Positions 1 to 7,164 of a DNA stretch of 7,164 bases are shown here, in pieces. This DNA is from Actinomycetota bacterium (lineage in GTDB: Bacteria; Actinomycetota; Actinomycetes; Actinomycetales; Microbacteriaceae), in the NCBI GenBank assembly GCA_009704155.1, contig WLES01000040.1, positions 1-7,164 on the forward strand. Direction: 5' to 3'. The position numbers and the translations under genes were made by a program. The notes below the pieces were generated by a model. The model made no database searches. It worked only from the letters and a program-made list of their open reading frames with translations, and was not told the origin of the DNA. Each line of letters opens with the position of its first letter. The first letter of the stretch is position 1.

Positions 1-776
1 GAACCGGACCACTCGGCTGATTCAACCCCAGCCACGGTGAGCGCAGGGTGCGGCCCGAGTGGCGCAATCCTGCCAATCCACGGCTGAGGCTGATTGCTTG
101 CGACGAGCACGACGTTGCCGAACCGCTTGGAGCGCATGACGCTCTGTTCTCCGGTCGCTGCAGCGTTGGCAAAAACATGTCTAAGCGTTGCGAGCTGACT
201 TCGCGCAAACTCAAGCGGTGGTCCATCGGCGACGTTGGCAACGAGCAGTCCGCGAGGGCTGAGCAATGACTGAGCTGCGCGGTAGAACTCGACGCTCGTG
301 ACATGAGCCGGAGTGCGCGCACCGCGAAACACGTCGACGACGATGAGGTCGATGTTGCCGGTGAGCCCTGGGGGGAGTGCTTCCATGACCGCGCGCGCAT
401 CGCCGTAGCGGCAGCGAATCGACGCACCGCGGGGCAACGGCAGGTGTTCGCGAACGAAGTCAATGAGCTCACGTTCGATTTCGACGACCTGTTGGCGCGA
501 TCCCTTCCGGGTTGCATCGATGTATCGGGGGACGGTCAGTGCACCGGCACCGAGGTGAAGGGCGGTGATTGCTTCTCCGCTTGGGAACGCCTTATCGATG
601 ACATGCCCGATCCGCTGAATGTAGTCGAAGTGAAGTTCGGTGGGGTCTTCCGTGTCGACATGAGACTGCGGAGTGCCGTCGATGGTGAGTGTCCACGAGC
701 CTGGCCGCCACGCGTCGGCGGAGATTTCCGCAATCAAACCGCTGCCGATCATTCGGCGCTGAAACGTGCGGGTCAT
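1..776 (-). CDS. Spermidine-synthase-like protein (class I SAM-methyltransferase fold), 3' end outside the window
   Basis: Read on the minus strand from ATG at 776, the frame stays open to the left edge for 258 codons; the C-terminus is missing. An N-terminal strand region (about residues 27-60: SWTLTIDG, PQSHVDTEDPTEL, FDYIQRIGHV) is followed by a nucleotide-binding fold: HLGAGALTVPRYI (74-86), the acidic loop QVVEIERELIDF (96-107), RYGDAR (123-128) and DLIVVDVFRGARTPAHVTS (143-161). This is the pattern of the SpeE-like proteins common in Actinobacteria. Known SpeE enzymes transfer aminopropyl groups from decarboxylated SAM to putrescine. Here the usual GGGDG glycine loop is HLGAG, and the DxxDP-type catalytic segment is replaced by DVFRGART, so true polyamine synthesis is doubtful and another small-molecule transferase role is possible. 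No membrane segment or signal peptide is seen, so it is probably cytosolic. It is divergent from rpoB. ATG 776 was chosen because homology begins shortly after it; its Shine-Dalgarno is poor. The frame is open upstream to a stop at 936-938, with TTG at 866 the only common alternative start. Confidence 0.85.
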   Translation of the reverse strand, partial: MTRTFQRRMIGSGLIAEISADAWRPGSWTLTIDGTPQSHVDTEDPTELHFDYIQRIGHVIDKAFPSGEAITALHLGAGALTVPRYIDATRKGSRQQVVEIERELIDFVREHLPLPRGASIRCRYGDARAVMEALPPGLTGNIDLIVVDVFRGARTPAHVTSVEFYRAAQSLLSPRGLLVANVADGPPLEFARSQLATLRHVFANAAATGEQSVMRSKRFGNVVLVASNQPQPWIGRIAPLGPHPALTVAGVESAEWSG

Positions 777-804
777 GTCACCATAATCGTTGCGAATTCG
801 TGAC

Positions 805-833
805 TTTACAAACTCGAATTTGTCGTGTACCGT
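805..833 (+). promoter_or_regulatory. Candidate sigma-70-type promoter of rpoBC
   Basis: TTTACA (805-810) lies 17 bases upstream of TACCGT (828-833), which matches the TAnnnT form of housekeeping -10 elements in Actinobacteria. Transcription would start near 840 and give a leader of roughly 155 bases before the rpoB start. A weaker alternative is TTGCGC (840-845), 17 bases, TCAAAT (863-868). The element overlaps the candidate minus-strand promoter, so transcription in the two directions may compete. This site also argues against translation of rpoB from the in-frame GTG at 825, which sits next to the -10 hexamer. Confidence 0.45.
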
Positions 834-836
834 AGC

Positions 837-866
837 AAGTTGCGCTTCATTCTGCTCTGGTGTCAA
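837..866 (-). promoter_or_regulatory. Candidate promoter of the divergent spermidine-synthase-like gene
   Basis: On the minus strand a perfect TTGACA (866-861) is followed after 18 bases by CAACTT (842-837). The latter keeps only the A at position 2 and T at position 6 of a -10 hexamer, which actinobacterial promoters tolerate. Transcription would start near 830, about 50 bases before ATG 776. An alternative -10, TAAAGT (808-803), fits the TAnnnT pattern better but lacks a good -35 at the right distance. If the CDS began at TTG 866, this promoter could not serve it. Inferred from sequence only. Confidence 0.35.
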
Positions 867-882
867 ATTGCGGACACCCGAA

Positions 883-904
883 TTCCCGTAAATAGTGGCG
901 GGAA
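883..904 (+). other. Inverted repeat (possible stem-loop) in the rpoB leader
   Basis: TTCCCG (883-888) and CGGGAA (899-904) are perfect reverse complements separated by a 10-base loop. In RNA this is a six-base-pair stem inside the predicted rpoB 5' leader. No U-run follows (the next bases are AAGAAC), so it is not an intrinsic terminator. It could be a leader structure, an operator for a dimeric repressor, or chance. A second, weaker hairpin (GGGC at 968-970 plus 971, with GCCC at 977-980) sits just before the ribosome binding site. Confidence 0.25.
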
Positions 905-983
905 AAGAACTGTGCTGGTCGCTTCGGTGATCGCTCTAGCGCGTCCCTATTCACACGTTACACAACTGGGCCCATCGCCCGTG

Positions 984-988
984 AAGGA
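984..988 (+). promoter_or_regulatory. rpoB ribosome binding site (decides the start)
   Basis: AAGGA at 984-988 is seven bases upstream of GTG 996, an ideal distance. The other in-frame starts upstream, GTG 825, 912 and 981, have no comparable Shine-Dalgarno at the right spacing. Starting at 996 gives MAVKKKTQG followed by [12 protein letters not shown], matching the usual short, basic N-terminus of actinobacterial beta subunits. Confidence 0.8.
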
Positions 989-995
989 CATTTCT

Positions 996-3900
996 GTGGC
1001 TGTTAAGAAGAAAACTCAAGGGACCGGGCGCGATGCAAATCGCGTGTCATTTGCCAAAGTCAGTGACGCACTGAAGGTACCGGACCTGCTCGCTCTTCAG
1101 ACCGAAAGTTTCAAGTGGCTCATCGGAGAGGACGGCGCTGAGAAGTCCGGCCTCACGGAAATCTTCGAAGAGATTTCGCCGATTGAGAACGACACGATGC
1201 AGTTGTCGTTTACCAACCCGTACCTCGAAGAAAAGAAGTACGAGCTCGACGAGTGCAAGGAACGCGGCAAGACCTACGCCGCCCCGCTCTACGTCGAAGC
1301 CGAGTTCATGAACCACATGACGGGTGAGATCAAGACCCAGACCGTGTTCATGGGCGACTTCCCCCTCATGACCCCCAAGGGAACGTTCGTCATCAACGGA
1401 ACCGAGCGCGTTGTCGTTTCGCAGCTCGTCCGTAGCCCCGGCGTCTACTTCGAGAAGGTCGACGACAAGACGACCGACAAGGACCTCTTCTCCTGCCGCA
1501 TTATCCCCAGCCGCGGTGCATGGCTCGAATTCGAAATCGACAAGCGCGACCAGATCGGTGTTCGCATCGACCGCAAGCGTCGCCAGTCGGTAACCGTGTT
1601 CCTCAAGGCTCTTGGAATGACGAGCGAGGAAATCCTCAAGGAGTTCCCCGGCTCGAACTCAATTCAGGTCACGCTCGACCACGACACAGTTCTTACCCAG
1701 GACGAAGCGCTCAAGGACATCTACCGCAAGCTGCGTCCGGGCGAGCAGGTTGCGACCGAAGCTGCGCGTTCGCTCCTCGACAACTTCTACTTCAACTCGA
1801 AGCGATTCGACCTTGCCAAGGTGGGCCGCTACAAGCTCAACCGCAAGCTCGGTATCGAGCTTCCTAAGGAAACGTCGGTGCTCACTCTCGCTGACATCAA
1901 GGCGACGATCAAGTACCTCATCGCGCTCCACGAGGGAGTTGCCTCGTTTGCTGGAAAGCGTGACGGGAAGTCCATCGAGGTCCGTCTCGACATCGACGAC
2001 ATCGACCACTTCGGAAACCGTCGTATCCGCGCCGTCGGCGAACTGATCCAGAACCAGATTCGCACGGGTCTCTCGCGAATGGAGCGAGTCGTTCGCGAAC
2101 GCATGACGACTCAGGACGTCGAAGCAATCACGCCTCAGACCCTCATCAACATCCGTCCCGTCACCGCCGCAATCAAAGAGTTCTTCGGAACATCGCAGTT
2201 GTCGCAGTTCATGGACCAGAACAACCCGCTCGCCGGGCTCACCCACAAGCGTCGTCTTTCGGCACTTGGACCCGGTGGTCTTTCGCGTGAGCGTGCCGGT
2301 GTTGAAGTTCGAGACGTTCACCCTTCGCACTACGGCCGTATGTGCCCGATCGAAACGCCTGAAGGCCCGAACATCGGTCTCATCGGTTCGCTCGCATCGT
2401 TCGCTCGCATCAACGCGTTCGGGTTCATTGAGACCCCGTACCGCCGCGTTGTTGGCGGCAAGGTTACCGACAAGATCGACTACCTCACCGCTAGCGAGGA
2501 AGACGAGCACGTCGTCGCTCAGGCCGGTGCCCCGCTCAACGCGGATGGCACTCTCGCCGAAGCCCGCGTTCTCGTTCGAATCAAGGGTGGAGAGGTCGAC
2601 ACCGTTGCCCGTGAACGTGTTGACTACATGGACGTTTCGCCTCGACAGATGGTGTCCATTGCAACGTCACTCATTCCGTTCCTCGAGCACGACGACGCAA
2701 ACCGCGCACTCATGGGTGCCAACATGCAGCGTCAAGCCGTTCCGCTCCTCCGCTCTGAGGCACCCATCGTGGGTACGGGCATGGAGTCCTACGCCGCCGT
2801 CGACGCAGGCGACGTCATCGTCGCTCGCGAGAAGGGTGTCGTCAAGGAGGTTTCCGGTGACTACATCGTTGTCGCCAACGAGTCAGGCAAGGACGACCGT
2901 TACGAGCTTCGCAAGTTCGAGCGCTCGAACCAGGGAACCAACTACAACCACACGATCATCGTCACCGAGGGTGACAAGGTCGCTGCTGGTTCGGTTCTCG
3001 CCGACGGTCCAGCGACCGACAAGGGCGAACTCGCCCTCGGAAAGAACCTCCTCGTGGCATTCATGTCATGGGAGGGTCACAACTTCGAAGACGCGATCAT
3101 CCTCAGCCAGAACCTCGTGAAGGACGACACGCTCTCCTCGATTCACATCGAAGAGTACGAAGTTGACGCCCGCGACACGAAGCTCGGACCGCAGGAAATC
3201 ACTCGTGACATCCCCAACCAGTCGCAGGAGAGCCTTGCTCACCTCGACGAAGAGGGAATCGTCCGAATCGGTGCAGAGGTTCGCCCAGGCGACATCCTCG
3301 TCGGTCGAATCACACCGAAGGGTGAAACCGAGCTCAGTGCGGAAGAGCGCCTCTTGCGCGCAATCTTCGCCGAAAAGGGCAAGGAAGTCCGTGACTCGTC
3401 TCTCCGTGTTCCACACGGCGAGCAGGGAACCGTCATCGACGTCAAGATCTTCAACTCGGACAACGACGACGATGAACTCGGCAACGGCGTTCTCAAGAAG
3501 GTCATTGTCTTCATCGCCCAGAAGCGCAAGATCTCCGAGGGTGACAAGCTCGCAGGCCGTCACGGCAACAAGGGTGTTATCGCCAAGATTCTCCCTGTTG
3601 AAGACATGCCATTCCTCGAAGACGGAACCCCCGTCGACGTCGTTCTCAACCCGCTCGGTGTCCCCGGTCGAATGAACTTCGGGCAGGTCCTCGAAATTCA
3701 CCTCGGTTGGGCTGCCAAGCAAGGATGGAAGGTTGACGGAAACCCCGCGTGGGCGAAGGCACTCCCAGACGACGCACGCGAACTCGAGCCAGGCACGAAC
3801 GTCGCAACCCCCGTGTTCGACGGCGCTCGCGAAGAAGAAATCGCCGGACTCCTCGACGCAACGCTTCCCCGTGCGAACGGCAAGAAGCTCGTCGGCAAGT

Positions 3901-4421
3901 CGGGTAAGGCAACACTCTTCGACGGCCGCACCGGTGAACCGTTCCCCGACCCCGTTTCGGTCGGATACATGTACATCCTCAAGCTCCACCACCTCGTCGA
4001 CGACAAGATTCACGCTCGCTCGACAGGACCGTACTCGATGATCACCCAGCAACCTCTCGGTGGAAAAGCGCAGTTCGGTGGACAGCGATTCGGTGAGATG
4101 GAAGTGTGGGCCCTCGAGGCTTACGGTGCTTCCTACGCACTGCAAGAGCTCCTCACGATCAAGTCGGACGATATCGCCGGCCGCGTGAAGGTGTACGAGG
4201 CAATCGTCAAGGGCCAGAACATTCAAGAACCGGGAATCCCCGAATCGTTCAAGGTCCTCATGAAGGAAATGCAGTCCCTCGGGCTCAACGTCGAGGTACT
4301 CGATGGCGGAGAGAACCCCGTCAACCTTCGTGACACCGCTGACGACGCCGACCGCGCAACCGCGTCGCTCGGTGTCAACATTGCCCGCGAAGAAACCACC
4401 GCTGTCGACTACGCCGACTAA
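996..4421 (+). CDS. rpoB: DNA-directed RNA polymerase subunit beta (complete)
   Basis: Starts at GTG 996 and ends at TAA 4419-4421, 1141 residues, slightly shorter than the roughly 1160-1180 usual in Actinobacteria. Beta forms one pincer of RNA polymerase and half of the active centre in the cytosol. Landmarks in order: [10 protein letters not shown] near residue 17; beta lobe/protrusion with [46 protein letters not shown]; the rifampicin pocket [28 protein letters not shown] (residues 398-424; D407, H417 and S422 correspond to E. coli D516, H526 and S531, all wild type); [34 protein letters not shown] with the active-site Arg and Gln; [14 protein letters not shown] with E698 and D699 (E. coli E813/D814); and [13 protein letters not shown] with K851 and K859 (E. 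coli K1065/K1073). The C-terminal clamp anchor includes [20 protein letters not shown] and [21 protein letters not shown]. Oddities: the N-terminal loop after WLIG is about 13 residues shorter than in Mycobacterium, NH replaces NQ at 651-652, and S691 replaces the usual Pro. It is co-transcribed with rpoC, 44 bases downstream. Confidence 0.98.
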   Translation: MAVKKKTQGTGRDANRVSFAKVSDALKVPDLLALQTESFKWLIGEDGAEKSGLTEIFEEISPIENDTMQLSFTNPYLEEKKYELDECKERGKTYAAPLYVEAEFMNHMTGEIKTQTVFMGDFPLMTPKGTFVINGTERVVVSQLVRSPGVYFEKVDDKTTDKDLFSCRIIPSRGAWLEFEIDKRDQIGVRIDRKRRQSVTVFLKALGMTSEEILKEFPGSNSIQVTLDHDTVLTQDEALKDIYRKLRPGEQVATEAARSLLDNFYFNSKRFDLAKVGRYKLNRKLGIELPKETSVLTLADIKATIKYLIALHEGVASFAGKRDGKSIEVRLDIDDIDHFGNRRIRAVGELIQNQIRTGLSRMERVVRERMTTQDVEAITPQTLINIRPVTAAIKEFFGTSQLSQFMDQNNPLAGLTHKRRLSALGPGGLSRERAGVEVRDVHPSHYGRMCPIETPEGPNIGLIGSLASFARINAFGFIETPYRRVVGGKVTDKIDYLTASEEDEHVVAQAGAPLNADGTLAEARVLVRIKGGEVDTVARERVDYMDVSPRQMVSIATSLIPFLEHDDANRALMGANMQRQAVPLLRSEAPIVGTGMESYAAVDAGDVIVAREKGVVKEVSGDYIVVANESGKDDRYELRKFERSNQGTNYNHTIIVTEGDKVAAGSVLADGPATDKGELALGKNLLVAFMSWEGHNFEDAIILSQNLVKDDTLSSIHIEEYEVDARDTKLGPQEITRDIPNQSQESLAHLDEEGIVRIGAEVRPGDILVGRITPKGETELSAEERLLRAIFAEKGKEVRDSSLRVPHGEQGTVIDVKIFNSDNDDDELGNGVLKKVIVFIAQKRKISEGDKLAGRHGNKGVIAKILPVEDMPFLEDGTPVDVVLNPLGVPGRMNFGQVLEIHLGWAAKQGWKVDGNPAWAKALPDDARELEPGTNVATPVFDGAREEEIAGLLDATLPRANGKKLVGKSGKATLFDGRTGEPFPDPVSVGYMYILKLHHLVDDKIHARSTGPYSMITQQPLGGKAQFGGQRFGEMEVWALEAYGASYALQELLTIKSDDIAGRVKVYEAIVKGQNIQEPGIPESFKVLMKEMQSLGLNVEVLDGGENPVNLRDTADDADRATASLGVNIAREETTAVDYAD

Positions 4422-4453
4422 GCGCCAATTCATCTGACTATTCGAGAAGCACG

Positions 4454-4459
4454 AAAGAG
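4454..4459 (+). promoter_or_regulatory. rpoC ribosome binding site
   Basis: AAAGAG at 4454-4459, one base off the AAAGGAG consensus, lies six bases before GTG 4466. The 44-base rpoB-rpoC gap holds no U-tract hairpin, so both genes are expected on one transcript, with rpoC initiated independently rather than by overlap with the rpoB stop. Confidence 0.7.
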
Positions 4460-4465
4460 AACAAC

Positions 4466-7164
4466 GTGATCGACGCAACAACGTTTGAGAAGATTCGAAT
4501 CAAGCTCGCAACAAACGAGCAGATTCGTTCATGGTCCAGCGGTGAGGTCAAGAAGCCAGAGACCATCAACTACCGCACCCTGAAGCCAGAGAAGGACGGT
4601 CTGTTCGGCGAACAGATCTTCGGACCCTCGAAGGACTGGGAGTGCGCCTGTGGCAAGTACAAGCGTGTCCGCTTCAAGGGCGTCACGTGTGAGCGCTGTG
4701 GTGTCGAGGTAACTCGTCAGGCCGTTCGTCGTGAGCGCATGGGTCACATCGAGCTTGCTGCACCGGTAACTCACATCTGGTACTTCAAGGGTGTCCCCAG
4801 CCGTCTCGGCTACTTGCTCGACATGGCGCCGAAGGACCTCGAAAAGGTCATCTACTTCGCCGCATACATGATCACGGACATCAACGAGACCGCGATTCAC
4901 GAAGACCTCCCGATGCTCGAAAAGCGCGTCCAGACCGAGATCCACGATCTTGAGAAGGTTCGCGACGAGGAAATCGGCGAACGTCAGAAGGAATACGAAG
5001 CTGACCTCGCGCTACTCGAAGCCGAAGAAGCCAAAGCAGACGTCAAGCGCAAGGCACGCGAACTCGCCGAGCGTGAAATCTCGAACATTCGCAAGTCTTT
5101 CGACGATGACATCGCACAGTGGTCAAACGCGTGGGATTCGTTCCGCGGCCTCAAGCGCAACGACCTCAAGGCCGACGACGTAGCGTTCCGCTTCCTCGTT
5201 GACAACTTCCGTGGAAACACGGACCCGGCGAAGGAAACCCTCGGGGCAACCTACTTCACCGCTCTCATGGGTGCAGAGGCAATCGAATACGTCCTCAAGG
5301 ACCTCGGTGTCAACGAACGTCAGAAGTTGAAGGAAACCGCTGATGTTCTTCGTGACGAGATCCAGAACGGCAAGGGACAGCGCAAGGTCCGAGCAATCAA
5401 GCGACTCAAGGTCGTCAACTCGCTCCTCGTGCCAGCCGGCCAGGACCCTCGCGATGTTCCGCTCCCCGAGTCGATGGTCATGCGCGTTATCCCCGTGATT
5501 CCGCCCGACCTTCGCCCCATGGTTCAGCTAGACGGTGGACGTTTCGCGACATCCGACCTCAACGACCTTTACCGCCGAGTGATCAACCGCAACAACCGTC
5601 TCAAGCGTTTCGACGAGCAGATGACCCCGCAGATCATCAAGAACAACGAGAAGCGCATGCTTCAAGAAGCCGTTGACGCATTGTTCGACAACGGCCGACG
5701 CGGTCGTCCCGTCACCGGAACCGGCAACCGTGCCCTCAAGTCGCTCAGCGACATGCTCAAGGGTAAGCAGGGTCGTTTCCGTCAGAACCTCCTCGGAAAG
5801 CGAGTCGACTACTCCGGCCGTTCGGTCATCGTCGTCGGCCCGCAACTCAAACTGCACCAGTGTGGTTTGCCGAAGCAGATGGCTCTCGAACTGTTCAAGC
5901 CTTACGTCATCAAGCAGCTTCAAGACAAGGGACTCGCATCGTCGATCAAGAGCGCCAAGCGCGCAGTTGAGCGTGCGTACCCCGAGGTGTGGGGAGAGCT
6001 CGAAGAAATCATTCGTGACCGCCCCGTTCTCTTGAACCGCGCACCGACCCTTCACCGTCTGGGAATCCAGGCGTTCGAGCCGCAGCTCGTCGAAGGAAAA
6101 GCCATCCAGCTTCACCCGCTCGTCTGTGCAGCGTTCAACGCTGACTTCGACGGTGACCAGATGGCCGTTCACCTTCCGCTCTCGGTTGAAGCCCAGGCAG
6201 AGGCTCGCGTGTTGATGCTCGCATCGAACAACATCCTCAAGCCGTCCGACGGCCGACCCGTCACCGTGCCGACCCAGGACATGATCATCGGTCTGCACCA
6301 CATGACGACCGTCCGCCCCGGATCCGTCGGCGAAGGAAAAGCGTTCGGAAGCATTTCGGAAGCCCTCATGGCTCACGACCGTGGACTCATTCACATTAAC
6401 GCGCTCATCAAACTGCGCGTTCCCGGTGTGGTATTCAAGGACGGCGAAGCGCCGGCAGGGTATGCGCCAGGTAAAGCATTCGAAACGACTCTCGGAAAGG
6501 CGCTCTTCAACGAACTCCTTCCCGACTCGTTCGAGTACGTCACCGAGGTCGCAGACAAGACCGTCATCACATCAATCGTGGAGATCCTCGCAGAGGAATA
6601 CCCCAAGGTTGAGGTTGCTGCAACCCTCGACAAGATGAAGGACGCAGGTTTCCACTGGGCCACTCGCTCTGGCGTGACCGTTGCGCTGAGCGACGTCATC
6701 ACCCCGAAGTCGAAGGGTGAAATCATTTCACGGCACGAGAAGCTCGCCGCGAAGGTTGACGCACAGTTCGAAAAGGGACTCATCTCGGAGGGAGAGCGCC
6801 ACAAGGAGCTCATCGCCATTTGGACCGAAGCGAACAAGGAAATCTCCGTTGACCTCAAGAGGGACTTCGCGGCCGATGGGTACAACACCATCAACCGCAT
6901 GGTCACCTCAGGTGCTCGTGGTAACTGGCTTCAGGTCGGAAACATCGCGGGTATGCGTGGTCTCGTCGCCAACCCGAAGGGTGAAATCATCTCGACCCCG
7001 ATCAAGAACTCGTACCGCGAGGGATTGTCGGTTGCCGAGTACTTCATCGCAACCCACGGTGCCCGTAAGGGACTTGCCGACACGGCTCTGCGCACGGCTG
7101 ACTCCGGTTACTTGACACGTCGTCTCGTTGACGTTTCGCAGGATGTCATCATCCGCGAAACGGA
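4466..7164 (+). CDS. rpoC: DNA-directed RNA polymerase subunit beta-prime, 3' end outside the window
   Basis: Starts at GTG 4466 (protein begins [17 protein letters not shown]) and stays open for 899 codons to the right edge; roughly 400 residues are missing by comparison with the family. Beta-prime carries the catalytic magnesium of RNA polymerase. Landmarks: first zinc site C60, C62, C75, C78; [19 protein letters not shown]; the actinobacterial two-helix charged coiled-coil insertion at about 150-230; [23 protein letters not shown] (lid and start of clamp helices, 345-367); clamp helices 364-410; [12 protein letters not shown] (switch 2 region, 444-455); [14 protein letters not shown] (524-537); NADFDGD (558-564) with magnesium ligands D560, D562, D564; and the bridge helix within about 860-892 (THGARKG through [11 protein letters not shown]). 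The trigger loop and the rest of the second zinc site lie beyond the edge. Residue numbers here equal E. coli numbers plus 100 from the clamp helices to NADFDGD. Oddities: extra residues at about 249-260, 281-290 and 322-336, and an altered clamp-helix tip, FDEQMTPQ (382-389). The frame shows no disruption. Confidence 0.98.
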   Translation, partial: MIDATTFEKIRIKLATNEQIRSWSSGEVKKPETINYRTLKPEKDGLFGEQIFGPSKDWECACGKYKRVRFKGVTCERCGVEVTRQAVRRERMGHIELAAPVTHIWYFKGVPSRLGYLLDMAPKDLEKVIYFAAYMITDINETAIHEDLPMLEKRVQTEIHDLEKVRDEEIGERQKEYEADLALLEAEEAKADVKRKARELAEREISNIRKSFDDDIAQWSNAWDSFRGLKRNDLKADDVAFRFLVDNFRGNTDPAKETLGATYFTALMGAEAIEYVLKDLGVNERQKLKETADVLRDEIQNGKGQRKVRAIKRLKVVNSLLVPAGQDPRDVPLPESMVMRVIPVIPPDLRPMVQLDGGRFATSDLNDLYRRVINRNNRLKRFDEQMTPQIIKNNEKRMLQEAVDALFDNGRRGRPVTGTGNRALKSLSDMLKGKQGRFRQNLLGKRVDYSGRSVIVVGPQLKLHQCGLPKQMALELFKPYVIKQLQDKGLASSIKSAKRAVERAYPEVWGELEEIIRDRPVLLNRAPTLHRLGIQAFEPQLVEGKAIQLHPLVCAAFNADFDGDQMAVHLPLSVEAQAEARVLMLASNNILKPSDGRPVTVPTQDMIIGLHHMTTVRPGSVGEGKAFGSISEALMAHDRGLIHINALIKLRVPGVVFKDGEAPAGYAPGKAFETTLGKALFNELLPDSFEYVTEVADKTVITSIVEILAEEYPKVEVAATLDKMKDAGFHWATRSGVTVALSDVITPKSKGEIISRHEKLAAKVDAQFEKGLISEGERHKELIAIWTEANKEISVDLKRDFAADGYNTINRMVTSGARGNWLQVGNIAGMRGLVANPKGEIISTPIKNSYREGLSVAEYFIATHGARKGLADTALRTADSGYLTRRLVDVSQDVIIRET

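Noticed and set aside
303..803. 166-residue plus-strand open frame
   Set aside because: It is antisense to the spermidine-synthase-like gene, whose minus-strand translation shows clear family motifs; the plus-strand product shows none.
860..895. Possible 11-codon leader peptide (GTG 860 to TAG 895) upstream of rpoB
   Set aside because: No Shine-Dalgarno before the GTG, no run of regulatory codons, and no coupled terminator hairpin.
825..995. N-terminal extension of rpoB from GTG 825, 912 or 981
   Set aside because: No homology to beta subunits in the extra 57 residues, no good Shine-Dalgarno for any of these starts, and 825 abuts the predicted -10 element. GTG 996 has AAGGA at ideal spacing and gives the family N-terminus.
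1659..2510. 283-residue open frame antisense to rpoB
   Set aside because: Shadow of rpoB codon bias, including the rifampicin-pocket region; no motif of its own.
4422..4465. Possible terminator or promoter between rpoB and rpoC
   Set aside because: Only 44 bases, no stem with a T-run and no convincing -35/-10 pair; it holds the rpoC ribosome binding site and nothing else I can support.
3066..4481. 471-residue open frame antisense to the 3' part of rpoB
   Set aside because: It lies opposite strongly conserved beta coding sequence; its valine-, leucine- and acid-rich composition is what the reverse strand of this codon usage produces. No recognisable domain.
5528..6394. 288-residue open frame antisense to rpoC
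   Set aside because: Opposite the clamp-helix to active-site region of beta-prime, which is unambiguous coding sequence on the plus strand.

Overview
The window is a housekeeping locus of an actinobacterium, most likely in Micrococcales and close to Microbacteriaceae. That placement rests on recalled family sequences: the beta and beta-prime proteins follow the Microbacteriaceae pattern closely over long stretches, beta-prime carries the actinobacterial two-helix insertion near its N-terminus, and the divergent upstream neighbour is a spermidine-synthase-like protein of a type common in these genomes. Base composition looks moderately GC-rich, with strong preference for AAG, GAC, AAC and CTC codons in the two large genes.

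Layout. From the left edge to 776, minus strand: a spermidine-synthase-like (class I methyltransferase fold) gene whose 3' end lies outside the window. From 777 to 995: a 219-base divergent intergenic region with candidate promoters facing both ways, a six-base-pair stem-loop and the rpoB ribosome binding site. From 996 to 4421: complete rpoB (RNA polymerase beta, 1141 residues). From 4422 to 4465: a 44-base gap with a Shine-Dalgarno sequence and no terminator. From 4466 to the right edge: rpoC (RNA polymerase beta-prime), open at the edge after 899 codons, just past the bridge helix. The two genes form an operon, and their products assemble with alpha, omega and sigma into RNA polymerase.

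I see no undescribed system, mobile element, CRISPR array or structural RNA gene. The most interesting signal is inside rpoC. Compared with remembered mycobacterial, Microbacteriaceae and E. coli sequences, beta-prime has three small insertions (about 12, 6 and 7 residues) just before the lid, and the tip of the clamp-helix coiled coil, normally close to LLDLGAPE, reads FDEQMTPQ. The surrounding sigma-contact residues are intact. This surface binds sigma region 2 and NusG-type factors, so partner co-variation is worth testing. Smaller deviations occur in beta: a shortened N-terminal loop, His for Gln in a conserved RSNQ-x4-NQ segment, and Ser for Pro before the WEGHNFED motif. The long open frames antisense to rpoB and to the left-hand gene are judged to be shadows.
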